The notes under the pieces were generated by a model that saw only the letters and a program-made list of their open reading frames with translations, did no database searches and was not told the DNA's origin. The position numbers and the translations under genes were made by a program. A stretch of 64,000 nucleotides of DNA from Chaetoceros tenuissimus (lineage: Eukaryota; Bacillariophyta; Thalassiosirophyceae; Chaetocerotales; Chaetocerotaceae). Positions 1 to 10,611 of the stretch are shown piece by piece. The number at the start of each line of letters is the position of its first letter. Position 1 is the stretch's first letter. The stretch is taken from NCBI GenBank assembly GCA_021927905.1, contig BLLK01000069.1, forward strand, positions 2,170,001 to 2,234,000, written 5' to 3'.

Positions 1-2202
1 GTTTATGACGAAGAAGAAGATATAGTTGAAGATAGAAAAGGAATCGCCAAGATTTACATGAAAAAGATGTTTTGGATTGACTTGCTCGGAATCTTTCCTT
101 TTTATGAGGTTGCTCTTTCAATATCTGGTGAACTTGGTAAAAATTCTCGTGCATCTCAATACCTAGCAATTTTGAGGCTCTTTCGATTGTTTCGACTTCA
201 TAGAGTTACAGACTTATTCAGCAGAATCCAATACAATACGAAAATATCCTTGCTGACGTTGACTTTAATTCGCAATTTTACAGTAGCTTTGGTGTGGGCG
301 CACTTGGCTGCATGTATCTTTTATTTTATTGCTAGGCAATATGATTTCAATGATGATACATGGATTGGAGGCGATATTAATGATTTGACTGAGACGGAAA
401 AATACATGACGACCCTATATTGGAGTATTGTGGTAAGTACAAGACAGTGTACTTTTTTCATTGAAAACCAGCTCATAATAATCATTTCCTTCACTTGTTC
501 AAAATCCTGTCTTCACTCCAGACCTTCACAACTGTTGGATACGGTGAGTAATATGAAACTTTGTGGTTAACATCAAGAAAAAACACTCCAAAATCTCACT
601 ATGGTACTCGCTATTTTGACTTGTCATTTGTACTCTTGGGAAAAACCGTAGGAGATTTCAGTCCAGTAAACACAATTGAACAACTTTGGTGTATGGTTTA
701 CATGCTTATAAATATTGTTATTCAGTCATGGATTATCGGTTCGATTACCCTCGTCATAGTTAAGAATGACGAGGTCACAGGGAATTACAGGGAGGCGCTA
801 GAAGTTTTAGATGAATATTCTAAAATGCATGCATTTCCTAAAGATTTGAGAACTCAATTGAAGACTCAGCTCAAACTTGATTTTGATAATAGAGAAATTT
901 CTGATGAAAAAGTTCTGCAACATTTTCCTACATCAGTTCGTAGGCAACTCCTCAGAAAACTTTACTTGACCCCTTTGATTCAAACTAAACTCATGCATGG
1001 AGTACGACAACAATTTGTAGATGAATTTCTAAGCACATGTGTGGTGGAGATATACGGTCCAGGTAAGATAGTATGCTTGCTTCAGATTCAGATCTAATTT
1101 GAAACGCTCTTACAAATTTGATGTTCAAACAGGGGAGGATATTTTGACGAAGAAATCAATCTCTTCGCACCTTTACTTGCTTGTGGAAGGAACAGTCGTG
1201 AAATCATCTGAAAAGGTATCAAATAATGAGAATGAAAAACAAGTTGTTTCTGGATTCATTAATCATTTTGGGTTTTTTACCGAGTCGCCAGAGTTAGAGA
1301 ATGTACGTAGTCTAACTATATGCAAGACTCTTGCAGTTTCAAGATCTGCATATAAGTTAATAGCCCAAGATCATCCTGGATCGGCTGGTAAGATTCTTAA
1401 GAACCTTTTGCAATTGAGTGAGAAAGATCAAGAAGTTGAGCTTCCACAACCTCTCAATAGACTTCGTGCTGGTTCACTATACTTTGAAGAGGTACATGAT
1501 AGCATCTCTAAGAAAGATCAAAAGAAAGTGAATTTTCATTCCTCACTGAATACCAAGCAAAAGAGTCTCGCAAGAACTAAACTTCAAGATCTGGTCCGCA
1601 TGCACATTTCAAAACAAAATGATGACCATACGACCCGCTTTTTATACGCTGCTTCGAGAGGAGACACATCTACAATGAGTATAATGATTGATCAGGGCTT
1701 CGACGCAAACAGTGCCGACTATGACTCAAGAACAGCTTTAATGGTTGCTGCGATGAAAGGAAACAAAGAAGTTATTGAAATGCTCTTGGAATATAACGTT
1801 GACTTAAATCGATGTGACATGCATGGTACTACTGCATTATACGAAGCTGCAAGAAACGGACATGACTCTATCATGGAGGAACTCATTGCTAAAGGGGCTA
1901 AGCTTTGTTTGAAAGAAGGTGCCGCTGCATCAACATTATGCCAAGCGATTTACGAAGGCGATGTTTCGTTGCTACGTCAATTGCTGAAGGCAAAAATTGA
2001 TGTGAATGCTGCTGACTATGACAAGAGAACAGCTGCACATATAGCATCTGCAGAAGGCAATGTTGCTGCATTGAAAGTGCTTGTAGAATTTGGAGCCGAC
2101 TTAAATAGAAAAGATCGCTGGGGAAACAATGCATTTGACGAGGCAAAATCTGCGAAAGCGACACTAGCGCAACAATATTTATCAACTGTTGTGCCAAAGT
2201 AG
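1..2202 (+). CDS. Voltage/cyclic-nucleotide-gated K+ channel with ankyrin repeats (5' partial)
   Basis: This is the C-terminal part of a Shaker/AKT- or EAG-like potassium channel of the cell membrane; the reading frame is open from base 1, so the start lies outside the window. My exons are 1-432, 522-543, 652-1062 and 1133-2202 (644 residues). In order they encode the end of S3, an Arg-rich S4 (LRLFRLFRLHRV), S5, the pore with the K+ filter TTVGYGD, S6, the C-linker, a cyclic-nucleotide-binding domain (from YGPGEDIL) and about five ankyrin repeats to the end. The architecture matches plant AKT1-type channels. The filter is encoded by a 22-nt microexon, and without splicing every frame breaks at the pore. 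I am sure of the family; the gating ligand is unknown. Confidence 0.9.
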
Positions 2203-2678
2203 AGCATTTTTTATATTTCTTTCTTAAAATAAACGTGATGTACGAGTAGTACGCAAGAAAATACGTAGGTAATCAATACACACCGACCATAGACGACTCG
2301 GATATCAAATATATCCAATGGATAAGTCTGTATGAGTGTACTTATTATTTGTGTATTAGCCTCACAAGCTACATAGGAAACATGACGAAATTGAGTTTTT
2401 GTAAATTCGAAAGCTTCCTGTTTGTTATAAAGTAAATGATTCATAGTTCTTCTGGAGGTAAAGTTGCTTGGTGCTACTGTGCCACTGTCTTTAAATACTG
2501 ATACTGTGATGAGTTATTCATTTCGGTCGGATTCAACTACTACTATACTCGCCTATGCTGTAGAGCTTTCCGATAGAATGTAGACATCATCTGGAGGATT
2601 TTGCCACACCAGTTGAGGAATTTTTACATTTAAAGATACCCTCAGTAAAAATGAAACATATGCCTTTGCTTAATATGC
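2203..2678. other. Intergenic, partly repeat-derived
   Basis: No gene is supported here. The first part holds one copy of a short dispersed repeat (2226-2292). The missing 5' exon or exons of the EF-hand gene may lie here, but I found no donor site and signal peptide that join convincingly. Confidence 0.5.
2226..2292 (+). repeat. Dispersed intergenic repeat, copy 1
   Basis: About 67 bp that match 4385-4450. Shared stretches include GTGATGTACGAG and GAAAATA, and both end in a CAATACA...ACCGACC block. It lies just after the K+ channel stop codon. The family is unknown; it may be a fragment of a SINE or MITE. Confidence 0.6.
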
Positions 2679-4188
2679 ATGTGTAGTTGTCTTGGTGATA
2701 TTGATATCAGATACGATGCTGACTACACCAACTCCATCACTGAGCAAAACGATCTCTGGGCCAAACAAGACGGCTTCTACATGGTGACACAGACCAGTAC
2801 ACAAGAGATGGCTCACTTCAATCCTGTTGATCTATCAGGCACAGTAGGTCTTCCATATGATGATAATGCTGTTGTTTCATATGTGAACATTACAACCTCT
2901 GGATCAAGACGCTACGAACATAGATACATCATCTATCCTCCAGCTCCGCAGGAGTTTTGCGATCTCCCAGTCCCTCCAGGTGCAACCAATGTACTACCAT
3001 ATATTCCTCCTGGTGTTCCAGTTCCTCCTGGTTTTGCACCAGTTTGTGGAGTGAACGGTTACGCAACTTTCGTCGAGAGTTTCAAGACAAGCTCTCATGA
3101 AAAGGATGGATCATTGTAAGCATTTCTCTGGTACAATTCAATTCTGACATTTTACAAACTACAAATCACTGATCACTTTTGTTTTTCCACTTTTTAGGGT
3201 CAACGTTGGAGGAGCTCTGGGTTTTGCGCGAGATAGTGGCTTTGACAAATCAGGCGATGGTGTTGCGTACGCAATTGGTGAAAGATCTTTGAGCTTCACT
3301 GGATCTTCAGGTGAGATCGCTGAAGTAGATATTTTATCTATTTTGCATTGATTTCGATAGACTTATTTGCTTTTTTTTTAAATAGATCGTGCTGACGGCG
3401 GAAAGGGCATTTCATCCAAAAATTGGATTTTTATTGGAGATGATTTCAATCTTGCAAGAGCTGTACTTGAAAATTATAATGCTAATACTGCCGCGTTGAT
3501 CAGTTCTACCAGTTACCAGTATACAAAGATAGCCTCCGAAGAGGACTGGGTAGATATGCTTCAAGCTGCTTTCGTCGCAAACAACGTGCAATTTGATATT
3601 GCTTCTAGAGGAGGGCCTGTTCCAATGGAGAGAGCATGTTTGGGAGCAAGGTGCCCTAATGAAACTGAATGGTGCGAGCATGATCCAGAGTGCAGTGAGT
3701 CCCCATACAAAGAACCTAATGCTCGCCTCAAGGCAGGAGTTGTTGCTGGTTTCTGTATTGCAGGTGCTGCTGTTCTCCTTGCTATTGTTACTTTGATCTT
3801 CATTCGTCGTCTTAAGCAGCAAAAAGAACGCATCAAGGCACAATTCGCAGCTAGAACCGCTGCGACAATTGACCTTGGTGTAGATGCAAACATTGCAATG
3901 AATCCTGATGCTTTGAAGGAAGAATTCCAGAAGATCGATAGTGGTGCAGACGATGGTGGAGATGGATACATTAGTAAGGATGAGCTTTGGGCTTTCATGA
4001 GTTCCGGAAAAGCTGGTACAATGACCAAGAAGGACTTTGATGTTTTGTTTTTGACTCTCGACGACGACGGAAATGGTAAGGTTGACTATCTTGAATTCAT
4101 TAACTTCTTGTCAACCTGTGGAGCCTATGTTGAGAAGGAAGTTCAGAACAAGGAGGATTTTGTCGACGACGATGAGAATTCTGCTTAA
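2679..4188 (+). CDS. Single-pass membrane protein with C-terminal EF-hand pair (5' end uncertain)
   Basis: My exons are 2679-3115, 3198-3310 and 3386-4188 (450 residues from the first ATG); both introns have GT-AG ends and keep phase. The N-terminal 280 or so residues look extracellular or luminal, with a Pro-rich stretch (PPAPQEFCDLPVPPG and similar), a block GGALGFARDSGFDKSGDG and paired cysteines. One membrane helix follows (AGVVAGFCIAGAAVLLAIV), then basic residues and a cytoplasmic tail with two EF-hands, around DSGADDGGDGYISKDE and DDDGNGKVDYLEF, which should bind Ca2+. No signal peptide precedes the ectodomain. The sequence before GDIDIRYDADY may belong to an upstream exon ending near the TAG at 2684, so the start is provisional. 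I do not recognise the ectodomain. A Ca2+-sensing surface protein is an inference. Confidence 0.75.
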
Positions 4189-4790
4189 AAGCAGAAAAGT
4201 ATGCAACTTTACATACGATAACTCGCAATGTGTTTGGAAAGTAACTTTTATTTAATAAAGGTGTTTTAAGAAAAGACTTCTGTGTCGATACTTTATTTTT
4301 CATGATTTACTAAACAGCTCTTTGATAAGCATTTTAGCAAAAAACTTGACGTTCGCACAAGAACTCTATTGTTTCTTTCAATAGAAAATAAATGTGATGT
4401 ACGAGCAGGACGAAAGAAAATAGGTAGCTTTGCAATACATACCGACCCTTGACCATTGATCTAGGGTTCGGCCAAATATCTGCAGAATTAATGACACATA
4501 TTTATTAATTAAAACTCATTTCAGATTATCAAAATACATCTAATGCATGTTGGTTTTTATTTTTGTATGAGACATAATGAAATCATTGTGTAAAACTTCA
4601 AAAAACAATGCGTGCGATGATCGATATAGAGGCAATACGTAGGCACGACAGACTTTGGGTCATGTACGGAATGTCGGGTAGGCTCTGTTCAAGTAGGATG
4701 GGAAAAATACTATGTTCATGTTAGTTCATAAGTATGCAACAACTACAACTACATAACAACTACTATCGATGTTGTACATAGAACATACAG
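4189..4790. other. Intergenic with second repeat copy
   Basis: No ORF worth calling. It holds the second copy of the short dispersed repeat (4385-4450) and the presumed promoter of the lipase gene. I see no clear regulatory motif. Confidence 0.6.
4385..4450 (+). repeat. Dispersed intergenic repeat, copy 2
   Basis: Same orientation as 2226-2292 and about three quarters identical by eye, with one small length change. Both copies lie a short way downstream of a stop codon, flanking the EF-hand gene. Confidence 0.6.
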
Positions 4791-5948
4791 ATGAAAAGAA
4801 TACCATGGTTGAGAAAGGAATCGAAGAGACGTTTTTTAGCTACTAGGCGTCTCTCTAGTAGTACGCCAACAAAACCAAGTTTAACAAGCTTTTCTTTCAG
4901 TGGAGCAGGGTTTCTAGGAGCATATCACGCCGGTGTTTATCAATGTCTGCTGAAACATAATCACGTCCTAAAGCCCCTAGAGAGATTGGAACCTGATGCG
5001 AAGAGCCCAGTTCTAACAGGTGTCAGCGCTGGAGCTCTAATTTCAGCAGCAATTAGTGCGGGAGTGACGCCAGAGAGTGCAATGAATGTGATATTAGAAG
5101 TAGCAAATAGAACAAGGGAAAAAGGAGGTTTATTGGATACACTTGCGCCAAATTTTTCATTGATTGATCAATTGGATGATCTATTAGAAGTTGAAATGCA
5201 GAAGGCTCTTGGAGGTTCTGAGAATGATAACGATTATGATTTAGACCTACTGCTCAATCGAATACAACATGGAAAATTACTGCACATTGGACTCACTGAT
5301 AAAAAGAAATTTGATGTGCTTAATTTGAAGACAGATTTAGATGCATATGTCTATGCTGATCAATACAGGTCTATAAAGGATATTACATCGTGTGCAGTTT
5401 TAAGCAGCTATATACCGGTTGGAACTGGGCCAGCAATCTGGAATGATGCAAATAGCGGAAATAATGCAGTCAAGAATGCTTGGAAAATTGTTAGTGAAAT
5501 GGAAGAACTAGGATTTCTCAAGCATGGAATGACAAGAGAAACAATTCGACGTGATGTGACCAGCGATGATGAGACGTCAGAGAAAGATCTTCAATATCTT
5601 GATGGTGGTTTATGTAATCTTTTCCCCGAAATTGATGAAGATACAATCATCATTGCTCCCATCAATGGTATTTATTCTAAGCCTTGTATTACTCCAGAAA
5701 TACCTATGGATGATGATGAGAAGACTTTATATAGTTCAATCCTTAGTCGGATAAAGGTGGATTTCCCAATCACTTTAGAAATGAGTGAAGGAATTAGAGT
5801 TGGTGCCAACACTGAAAATCTCTTGGCACTGTACCAGATGGCCCGTAGTAGCAGTTCAGAAACTCTTCAAGGGAAATTTCGAGATGGTTACGATGATGCT
5901 ACAAGATTTCTAAAAAAGAATGACATGCTAACTGTATTTTCTGGTTGA
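4791..5948 (+). CDS. Patatin-like phospholipase (PNPLA family)
   Basis: This single-exon gene encodes 385 residues of a patatin-type lipid acyl hydrolase, which uses a Ser-Asp dyad to release fatty acids from glycerolipids. The oxyanion-loop motif FSFSGAGFLGAYHAGVY lies at about 34-50, the nucleophile elbow GVSAG at 77-81 (Ser79) and the Asp of the DGG motif at 271 (YLDGGLCNLFP). All catalytic elements are therefore present. The first 25 residues are rich in Arg, Lys and Ser with almost no acidic residues, which could be a mitochondrial targeting sequence; there is no ER signal. The region after 145 carries an acidic insert. The preferred lipid cannot be read from the sequence. It most resembles animal PNPLA/adiponutrin-like and algal patatins, and could equally be a triacylglycerol lipase. 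Confidence 0.88.
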   Translation: MKRIPWLRKESKRRFLATRRLSSSTPTKPSLTSFSFSGAGFLGAYHAGVYQCLLKHNHVLKPLERLEPDAKSPVLTGVSAGALISAAISAGVTPESAMNVILEVANRTREKGGLLDTLAPNFSLIDQLDDLLEVEMQKALGGSENDNDYDLDLLLNRIQHGKLLHIGLTDKKKFDVLNLKTDLDAYVYADQYRSIKDITSCAVLSSYIPVGTGPAIWNDANSGNNAVKNAWKIVSEMEELGFLKHGMTRETIRRDVTSDDETSEKDLQYLDGGLCNLFPEIDEDTIIIAPINGIYSKPCITPEIPMDDDEKTLYSSILSRIKVDFPITLEMSEGIRVGANTENLLALYQMARSSSSETLQGKFRDGYDDATRFLKKNDMLTVFSG

Positions 5949-6208
5949 AGATCACTTTTTATTGCAGTAGAAATTCATATGATTTAATCTTGCTTAAATT
6001 ACACATATATAGCTGAGTCTTATTTAGCAAAAAACGACGATTTCAAAAATTCCGTTACCTCCTCATTATTCTTGCTTGACACATCAACGACAACAGACTC
6101 CAACGTCCAACGAAGAAAAAGAAAACATATCGTTTTTACCATTGCATTATTAGATACTTCATATTTGATATAAACAAAAAAGGAATAAACTATTGATTCA
6201 ATAGGAAA

Positions 6209-9205
6209 ATGATTAGATACTATACTACATTAGCATTTGCAGCTATCTGCGGTGCTAAAACACAAGGTGTGCTTGCATTCACACCAAACATGATGAGAAG
6301 AAGTCATCACATCAACACAAACGACTCCTCAACAACATTCGTTAGAAACCCAACTTTCTTGTCATATCAAGATCCATCGACTCTTAGTATGGAAGAGCTT
6401 CGAAGTATTGCAATTGAATCTGGCTTTGATGCAAAAACGCTTGGTAGAAAAGGACTCGAGCGGATTGCAACTATTTTCAAGGATCGGGCCATAGATAACG
6501 ATGAGGAAGCAACAAGAAACCCTATAATTTCAACTGCATCTGATGAGGACGAAGATATGATCGGTCCAGCTTCACCAGCTATGCACGGAGATGATTCTCA
6601 ATCATCCCGCAGATCTAGTGTTTTTGCTGCAGCTTCCTATCTCGACAACATTAGCACATCTGCTGCTGGTGCAGTTTCTTCTTACATTGAGGCCAAAGAA
6701 GATCTTGACCTACTAAACAAGGTTGGTGACGAGCCACCTGTGGATGGCGTAGATTCGTCTCCTGCTGTTTTGGATCTCAATAAAAAAGATGATGAGGTCT
6801 CAAAGGACGAGAATAGAAATGAGGAAAAATCTGAGACTACTCTAGAAGTTGAGAATATCACAAATAATGATTCTTTGACTTCCTCTAATCAGATGAAGAA
6901 GGAAGAAGTAGGCAAGAAAATGTACTCTAGAGACCTATATACCGGCCGTAATACAGATCCTTCCATTGTTTCCAAGAAAACGATGGATGACTCTCAAGCA
7001 AGATTTGTGGCAAAGGATACTTTTGAGATCATGGACTCCTCTCCTAGGGAACTTGCAAAAGCCGCATTGCGCAAAAAGAAGCAGGAAGGTAACTTTGCTG
7101 AGCCGGTTTCAGGAATGAAGACCTTTGTTCCTTTTGGAGATTCTACAAGCCCAAAGATGGGAGGTAGCGGTATGAACGCAAGAAAGATAGCAGTAGGACC
7201 TTCCATGCAAAACTCTAAAAAATCCATGAACTCCTCTACCAATGCAAAGTTCGATAGCATCATTGGTCAGAAAGAAATGAAGTCTTTCTCATCTCCTCCT
7301 AAAGCAACTCAAAAGTCTCGAGTTCCAAAGGCTAAACAGTCTACAGGCACTCCTGGTATTAACGAAAATATCAGTGCCTCACCTGCAGAACTTGCAAGAG
7401 CAGCTTTGAGAATGAGAAAAGGTAAAGAAACCTTTGAAGGTACAATTGAACAAGCATCAACCACTATTGGACATGTTGTTTTGCCTGATTCATGCTTGGG
7501 TGACTCAAGAGGTTCAAAGATGGGAGACAGCCGTCTTAACAGCAATGGAAGATCTGTAGGAGAAAGTTACCCTTCCGCTCCTATGCCTTCTGCTAATGAA
7601 AGTATGTCTGCTCAGCAGTCTTCTTCTTCTGATGGCATCAACCAGATTGCTCAGCCATCAACCCCAAAAATGCAAGGCGTGCAAGTACCAGGAAAGAAAC
7701 TGAAAATTGAAGGTACAATTGAATCAGCTGCAAATATTGACTTCATGCCATTGCCAGGCTCGTGCCTAGGTGACTCCAAGGGTCCAAAGATGGGAGACAG
7801 CCGTCTTAACAGCAATGGAAGATCTGTAGGTGATGAATATCCTTCTGCTCCTATGCCTTCTGCTAATGAAAGTATGTCTGCTCAGCAGTCTTCTTCTTCT
7901 GATGGCATCAACCAGATTGCTCAGCCATCAACCCCAAAAATGCAAGGCGTGCAAGTACCAGGAAAGAAACTGAAAATTGAAGGTACAATTGAATCAGCTG
8001 CAAATATTGACTTCATGCCATTGCCAGGCTCGTGCCTAGGTGACTCCAAGGGTCCAAAGATGGGCGACAGCCGTCTTAACAGCAATGGAAGATCTGTAGG
8101 TGATGAATATCCTAGCATCGACATCAAAAGTGAGATTACTGCAAAGGAAACATTCACTAATGATCTTATGCATGGAAATGTTGTCGCGAGCGAGCAACTT
8201 ACTAAGACCCCTGATGAAGCTCTCATTTCAACAGAATACACAAGAGTCAATGGTGATGACGACAGCTTCCCTGGCAATGACGAAGCTAATGTGGATGAAA
8301 AGAAAATGATGGAGGTTTCAGATGTAACAGACGAAGTTCTTGAGCATCAATATGTTAAGACTATCAAATCTGAGCTCGATGAGGAAGTGGAAGATGAATT
8401 AATTTCTGTTACTGACGATGAAGTAATTGAAATTAATGACCTAGACGGAATCGGCAGTATCTCCGATGTTGAGTCTACAATGGAAGTGGAGACACCTGAA
8501 GCTCCTGAGAGGAAAGCAGCACCTATAAGTGAATTGAAACTTTTTATTCAAGAGCTAGGAAATCAAGTCGACGATCTGAAGAGTAAAATTGAAACCGATA
8601 AAGCAGAATGGAAAGAGATTGGAAAGCAGAACGAGGAACTCAAAAACAGTTATGATGAGCTTAAGAAGACAAATGTCAAACTATCCAAGAAAAATGCAGA
8701 ACTGAAGGTTCTAAATGCTGAGTACAAAAAGCAGAATGGTTTGTTGTTGAAGCAGAATCAGGAATTACAAACAAAGAATAAAGACTTCAAGGAGAAAAAT
8801 GATTACATTCTGAAATCTAGTCAGCAAATGATGATGGGTTTGAAAAAAGAAAATGAAGAACTCAAGAAACAACTCGATGGTGGAAAGCCTACCAGCAGTG
8901 CAAGTGCCATGAAAACTCCTGAAACTAGTGCTTCTCGTAAAGCAGCACCATATTTTTCGCGCCCAGCCCAACCCAAGGTAACAAAGAAAGTGGAGAAGAA
9001 AGTAGAACCAGTTCTCACGAGTAAGCCAGACCCAATCATTACGCGCAAAACAGATACTCCTAACTTCAGAGTTGTTTCAAGTTTCCAAAAACCTCCTCCT
9101 ACACAAACGAAGAAAGATGTGAACAACGAGAAAAAAGAAGAGCCTAAAAACAGGGAGGAAGACCCACAAAGAAAAGGATTCAAAATGAATTGGACATCCA
9201 TGTAA
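6209..9205 (+). CDS. Plastid-targeted tandem-repeat and coiled-coil protein
   Basis: A single exon of 998 residues. A hydrophobic signal peptide (about 5-23) ends in VLAF-TP, the Ala-Phe motif of diatom plastid import. Residues 58-92 (MEELRSIAIESGFD and onward) resemble a SAP-type helix-turn-helix motif. A motif ASYLDNISTS lies at 142-151. Two copies of SPxELAxAALRxxK follow, then a region with three copies of a block containing CLGDS, KMGDSRLNSNGRSVG and EGTIE, repeating every 90 residues. The middle is acidic, and about 775-890 is a Lys/Glu/Asn-rich coiled coil. The C-terminus is basic and Pro-rich. I do not recognise the family. It looks mostly disordered and may be a scaffold or nucleoid-associated plastid protein; this is inference from composition. 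Confidence 0.8.
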   Translation: MIRYYTTLAFAAICGAKTQGVLAFTPNMMRRSHHINTNDSSTTFVRNPTFLSYQDPSTLSMEELRSIAIESGFDAKTLGRKGLERIATIFKDRAIDNDEEATRNPIISTASDEDEDMIGPASPAMHGDDSQSSRRSSVFAAASYLDNISTSAAGAVSSYIEAKEDLDLLNKVGDEPPVDGVDSSPAVLDLNKKDDEVSKDENRNEEKSETTLEVENITNNDSLTSSNQMKKEEVGKKMYSRDLYTGRNTDPSIVSKKTMDDSQARFVAKDTFEIMDSSPRELAKAALRKKKQEGNFAEPVSGMKTFVPFGDSTSPKMGGSGMNARKIAVGPSMQNSKKSMNSSTNAKFDSIIGQKEMKSFSSPPKATQKSRVPKAKQSTGTPGINENISASPAELARAALRMRKGKETFEGTIEQASTTIGHVVLPDSCLGDSRGSKMGDSRLNSNGRSVGESYPSAPMPSANESMSAQQSSSSDGINQIAQPSTPKMQGVQVPGKKLKIEGTIESAANIDFMPLPGSCLGDSKGPKMGDSRLNSNGRSVGDEYPSAPMPSANESMSAQQSSSSDGINQIAQPSTPKMQGVQVPGKKLKIEGTIESAANIDFMPLPGSCLGDSKGPKMGDSRLNSNGRSVGDEYPSIDIKSEITAKETFTNDLMHGNVVASEQLTKTPDEALISTEYTRVNGDDDSFPGNDEANVDEKKMMEVSDVTDEVLEHQYVKTIKSELDEEVEDELISVTDDEVIEINDLDGIGSISDVESTMEVETPEAPERKAAPISELKLFIQELGNQVDDLKSKIETDKAEWKEIGKQNEELKNSYDELKKTNVKLSKKNAELKVLNAEYKKQNGLLLKQNQELQTKNKDFKEKNDYILKSSQQMMMGLKKENEELKKQLDGGKPTSSASAMKTPETSASRKAAPYFSRPAQPKVTKKVEKKVEPVLTSKPDPIITRKTDTPNFRVVSSFQKPPPTQTKKDVNNEKKEEPKNREEDPQRKGFKMNWTSM
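7500..8110 (+). repeat. In-frame 270-bp tandem repeat
   Basis: The same 30-bp stretch starting CCGTCTTAACAGCAATGG occurs at 7531, 7801 and 8071, an exact 270-bp (90-codon) period. The second and third units are almost identical at DNA level, for example differing at GGGAGAC versus GGGCGAC. The first is more diverged, so the last duplication is recent. Confidence 0.95.
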
Positions 9206-10611
9206 GATTCAAATCTTAGTAGGGTTTCTTCTAGGTCATGAATATACAAAGAAATATAGATGCAGCGTGTAAATTAGTCTTACCACATTATTATATTTTT
9301 TTTCTACTCTATTATACGTGTACTCTAGATTTCATCTAGATTTGATTATAAGGATCACAATGTCTACCTTTGTGAGACACTCATAGTACATATCCTTCTC
9401 AAAGTTCACTTCAGAAATACTTTAGTATTTTACGAAGAGTCATATCCGGAGACTGGAGACCGAAAGTCAATGTGACGTTCGTGAAGCATCGAAGCAACTG
9501 TACGAGAACAGTGGACAGCAGAGTACGGAATTTTTTCTCCTCTTGAGAAAGTTAACAAGCCATGATAGAGCCTTGGCATAGGAAATACATAGGATTTTGT
9601 GTGTATTACCGATCGCAGAAAAATACCTCGTTCCCGGTCGGTGTGAAGGGAAAAAGATGAAGACGATATCTGTCAAACAGAATGATTGTCATAGATAATT
9701 GAAATTTACATCCTTCCGACAGCTTTTGAAGAATTGACAGTAATGTTCATTCAAAGTTGGGTTGAATTTGATCAAATTGTTTCTCATGTATACACTCAAA
9801 GACCTTCTTGCAACAGGGTTCTTTTCGAGTAGCACTTTTTACAATAGATCTCATTTTGAATAAACAGTGACTGCTTCGAGTAGTTTGAAGATCATTCTCA
9901 ACAATTATTCTGAGAAATGAATATGAAAATGTGGTGATGGTAGCAGCTTCTCTAGTCAGAAAGAAGCGATTAGAACACCACACATCGAATTTGGTGTTGA
10001 TTAATAGTGCGACTAATATCTGTTGACTATTCCCTACATTGAATCCCTATGTTGAATAGATGGAGCTGTATTAGAACCTATTTATTCCTTCAAGTCCAAT
10101 TTGCTGAAATTTACTTCGATCTAAAACTTCAACCATTGAAAAAGATATATGACTTTTTTGCCTCAATCCTAGTTCGTCAGTGTTGGAAATGTAACAAAGG
10201 ACCGATGCCGATCCAGACAGAAGTTTACCCATCAACATGCCTTTTTGTTGCCAAGTTTTCGACGTGCTGCGTTTCCCATGAAATCCGTAATGCCCGATCC
10301 CAAAAGCTGTAATCATAAAAGTGATCCAGGTCTAGTGTGAAAACTTTATTACTATAATACCTTTGTACATAATTTGACTATGGCATCCTGAATAAATGTA
10401 TTACACTATTTATATGTACAAGTATAACGATAGCATACAATGGTGATAGAACATGAAGAGAGACAAATTCACTTTGGTTGGATGAGTTCATACCCTATGG
10501 ACTATTCAATAATCCATAGTGGTAAGAGTATACGCAGTTTTCTTTATACAATATGCCGAGATTACATACCGATTTCTTTTTCTTATGATTCACTCAAATA
10601 AGAAAATAGTA
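9206..10611. other. Long intergenic region without a recognisable gene
   Basis: About 1.4 kb between two 3' ends. The small open frames here have no recognisable domain, composition or splice logic. I see no tRNA, no transposon ends and no strong repeat. It may hold long 3' UTRs or an unrecognised non-coding RNA. Confidence 0.6.

Noticed and set aside
2330-2385. Short signal-peptide-like start (MSVLIICVLASQ) as first exon of the EF-hand gene
   Set aside because: It ends in a stop after 14 codons and has no GT donor that would join in phase to the next exon.
2211-2444. 77-codon frame (-) after the K+ channel
   Set aside because: Most of it is the dispersed repeat copy 1.
9467-10316. Small open frames in the 9.2-10.6 kb gap
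   Set aside because: They overlap on both strands, have no domains and show no splice partners.
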